A program made the position numbers and the translations under genes. A stretch of 16,276 bases of DNA from Candidatus Cloacimonadota bacterium (lineage in GTDB: Bacteria; Cloacimonadota; Cloacimonadia; Cloacimonadales; Cloacimonadaceae). Below are positions 15,391-16,276 of this stretch, one piece after another; the stretch's first letter is position 1, and the number at the start of each line of letters is the position of its first letter. The notes below the pieces were generated by a model, which did no database searches, was not told the DNA's origin, and saw only the letters and a program-made list of their open reading frames with translations. The stretch is from positions 1 through 16,276 of the forward strand of contig JALNYD010000034.1 of assembly GCA_023230025.1 (NCBI GenBank), written 5' to 3'.

Positions 15391-15654
15391 GTATCGTAGC
15401 TTTCCGAAGCTATGTGTCAATGATTCTGAGCATCGGAATCCTCCGCAAAGGAAGTCGTATCGTAGCTTTCCGAAGCTACGTGTCAATGATTCTGAGCATC
15501 GGAATCCTCCGCAAAGGAAGTCGTATCGTAGCTTTCCGAAGCTACGTGTCATTGATTCTAAGCATCGGAATCCTCCGCAAAAGAAGTCGTATCGTAGCTT
15601 TCCGAAGCTACGTGTCATTGATTCTAAGCATCGGAATCTTCCGCTACGGTGATG
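15391..15654. repeat. 66-bp tandem repeat array, four units
   Basis: Units begin at 15391, 15457, 15523 and 15589, an exact 66-base period. Units 1 and 2 differ by one base, 2 and 3 by three, and unit 4 is like unit 3 until its last quarter. Each contains CGTAGCTT-TCCG-AAGCTACG (15395-15414 in unit 1, where one T leaves a G-T pair), an 8-bp hairpin, then GATTC-N9-GAATC, a weaker second hairpin. Degenerate part-copies flank the array (about 15369-15390 on the left). The whole non-coding stretch 15276-15886 holds the GNAT promoter, this array, element E2 and a + strand promoter; I see no gene in it. The array is not CRISPR, because nothing variable lies between units. Confidence 0.92.
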
Positions 15655-15664
15655 TGGGACTTCT

Positions 15665-15770
15665 CTCTTGCCTTTGCCTCTGATATGGCTCAGGTTCAGC
15701 CCACTTTCATCAGGTGTCACGGGGGAATCACGGGCTAAACCAGAGGCAAAACATAGCTGAAGCCAAGAGG
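15665..15770 (+). repeat. Dispersed structured element, copy E2
   Basis: This is the second copy of the element at 215-303. It has TGGCTCAGGTTCAGCCC (15686-15702), GTGTCACGGG then G then GAATCACGGGCT (15714-15736), and AGCTGAAGCCAAG (15755-15767), in the same order and spacing. Nested pairing is extensive: CTCTTG (15665-15670) with CAAGAG (15764-15769), TTTGCCTCTG (15673-15682) with CAGAGGCAAA (15741-15750), and GGTT-C-AGCCC with GGGCT-A-AACC. The strand is taken to match the downstream gene. Confidence 0.7.
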
Positions 15771-15805
15771 AGGAAATGTGCGAATTGCCTCTTCACACTT
15801 TATCC

Positions 15806-15835
15806 TTGACGATTTATCAGCTTCAGGATTATAGA
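15806..15835 (+). promoter_or_regulatory. Sigma-70-like promoter for the secreted protein at 15887
   Basis: TTGACG (15806-15811) and TATAGA (15830-15835) are separated by 18 bases, five of six and four of six matches to consensus. The predicted transcript starts near 15842, 45 bases before the ATG, so element E2 would lie upstream of this promoter rather than in its leader. Confidence 0.5.
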
Positions 15836-15886
15836 TACAAACTCAATTAACATACTTAAGAATCTAGTAAGTAAGGATAGAAAACT

Positions 15887-16276
15887 ATGCGCAAACTAAT
15901 TGTTGCACTAACTCTTATGCTGATTTTCACAGCTTTGATTGCAGTGGAGATTAAGTTGGATGTAGCCCCCTTTATGCAGGCTAAGAATTCGCTTCAATAT
16001 CCGAAGATGATCAAGGCTGCTGAACCCATGTTGCCCTATTACCCTGTGCGAATCTTGCTCCCCTTTGGCGAGACGATGGATTCTGCCAGCATTAGCATTA
16101 CAGACAACTATGTGGCAGCTCAAGGAATCGACATTGAACATGCCAATGCCCAGCAACCGATATCCCTTTCCCAGACTGCGGAAATCACCGGGGCAAATCC
16201 CGAGATATACCTGCGCGATGCCTTTTATCCTGCAAAAGACTGGGACTATCTGGGAACTCAATATTACCGTGGATAT
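15887..16276 (+). CDS. Secreted protein N-terminus, resembling C25 (gingipain) propeptide (3' partial)
   Basis: An open frame of 130 codons runs from ATG 15887 to the window edge without a stop. AAGGA (15873-15877) gives a ribosome site at nine bases. The first 20 residues (MRKLIVALTLMLIFTALIAV) are a clear signal peptide. The segment YYPVRILLPFGETMDSASIS (54-73) resembles the 'P-x-R-hydrophobic-LLP-G' strand of gingipain-type propeptides, in which a beta-sandwich inhibits the following C25 peptidase domain; that domain would lie outside the window. The family call is moderate, since no catalytic residues are visible. The secreted C10 peptidase nearby makes an exported-protease role plausible. 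Confidence 0.6.
   Translation, partial: MRKLIVALTLMLIFTALIAVEIKLDVAPFMQAKNSLQYPKMIKAAEPMLPYYPVRILLPFGETMDSASISITDNYVAAQGIDIEHANAQQPISLSQTAEITGANPEIYLRDAFYPAKDWDYLGTQYYRGY

Noticed and set aside
15391..15654. CRISPR array
   Set aside because: The whole 66-bp unit is conserved with no variable spacers and no cas genes nearby.
15414..15683. 89-codon + strand frame over the same array
   Set aside because: The same artefact on the other strand; two overlapping repeat-coded proteins are unlikely.
15376..15720. 114-codon - strand frame with a 22-residue repeat
   Set aside because: The 66-bp period is a multiple of three, so a stop-free unit stays open in any array; no family similarity, no ribosome site, and it covers non-coding hairpins.

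Overview
The window reads as a chromosomal segment from an uncultured or anaerobic bacterium of the FCB group, most like Candidatus Cloacimonadota (WWE1). The main clues are a C10-family cysteine peptidase ending in a type IX-style C-terminal sorting domain, a secreted gene start resembling a gingipain propeptide, a large secreted protein with tandem G-N/D-D-x-Y repeats, and an amino-acid-fermenter gene (tryptophanase) beside housekeeping genes. The lineage is an inference from gene content; there is no rRNA or tRNA in the window to confirm it.

Layout. Bases 2-151 hold the C-terminus of a YfhO-like membrane protein, followed by a hairpin (174-204) and a structured dispersed element (E1, 215-303). 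From 421 to 11516 all genes lie on the + strand, mostly overlapping or separated by a few bases: a repeat protein with HEAT-like C-terminus, rsmG, parA, parB, tryptophanase, then an 84-base gap with tandem operator-like repeats, then gcvH, gmk, a divergent RNA polymerase omega-like protein with an Asp tail, a family 4-type uracil-DNA glycosylase, a secreted metallophosphoesterase, a pyridoxamine/pyridoxal kinase, a Cof-type HAD phosphatase and a DUF486 membrane protein. Converging on this from the right (- strand) are a carboxymuconolactone decarboxylase/AhpD-like protein and an iron-type alcohol dehydrogenase (overlapping pair), a secreted C10 peptidase, and a GNAT acetyltransferase. Bases 15270-15886 are non-coding and hold a four-unit 66-bp tandem array, a second copy of the dispersed element (E2), and a promoter. 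A secreted protein starting at 15887 runs off the right edge.

How the genes fit together. rsmG-parA-parB is the classic origin-proximal partition cluster, and gmk followed by an omega-like gene is also a common arrangement; that synteny supports the omega call. Tryptophanase needs PLP, and a PLP-salvage kinase lies 3 kb downstream, but a functional link is only suggestive. The C10 peptidase and the partial C25-like protein look like exported proteases for scavenging peptides.

The most novel-looking material is non-coding. E1 and E2 are 16 kb apart, share three conserved blocks at fixed offsets, and form different but equivalent outer stems; in both cases the core ends exactly 151 bases before the start codon of a secreted-protein gene. 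The 66-bp array beside E2 has a perfectly paired hairpin per unit. Neither matches a named element that I recognise.
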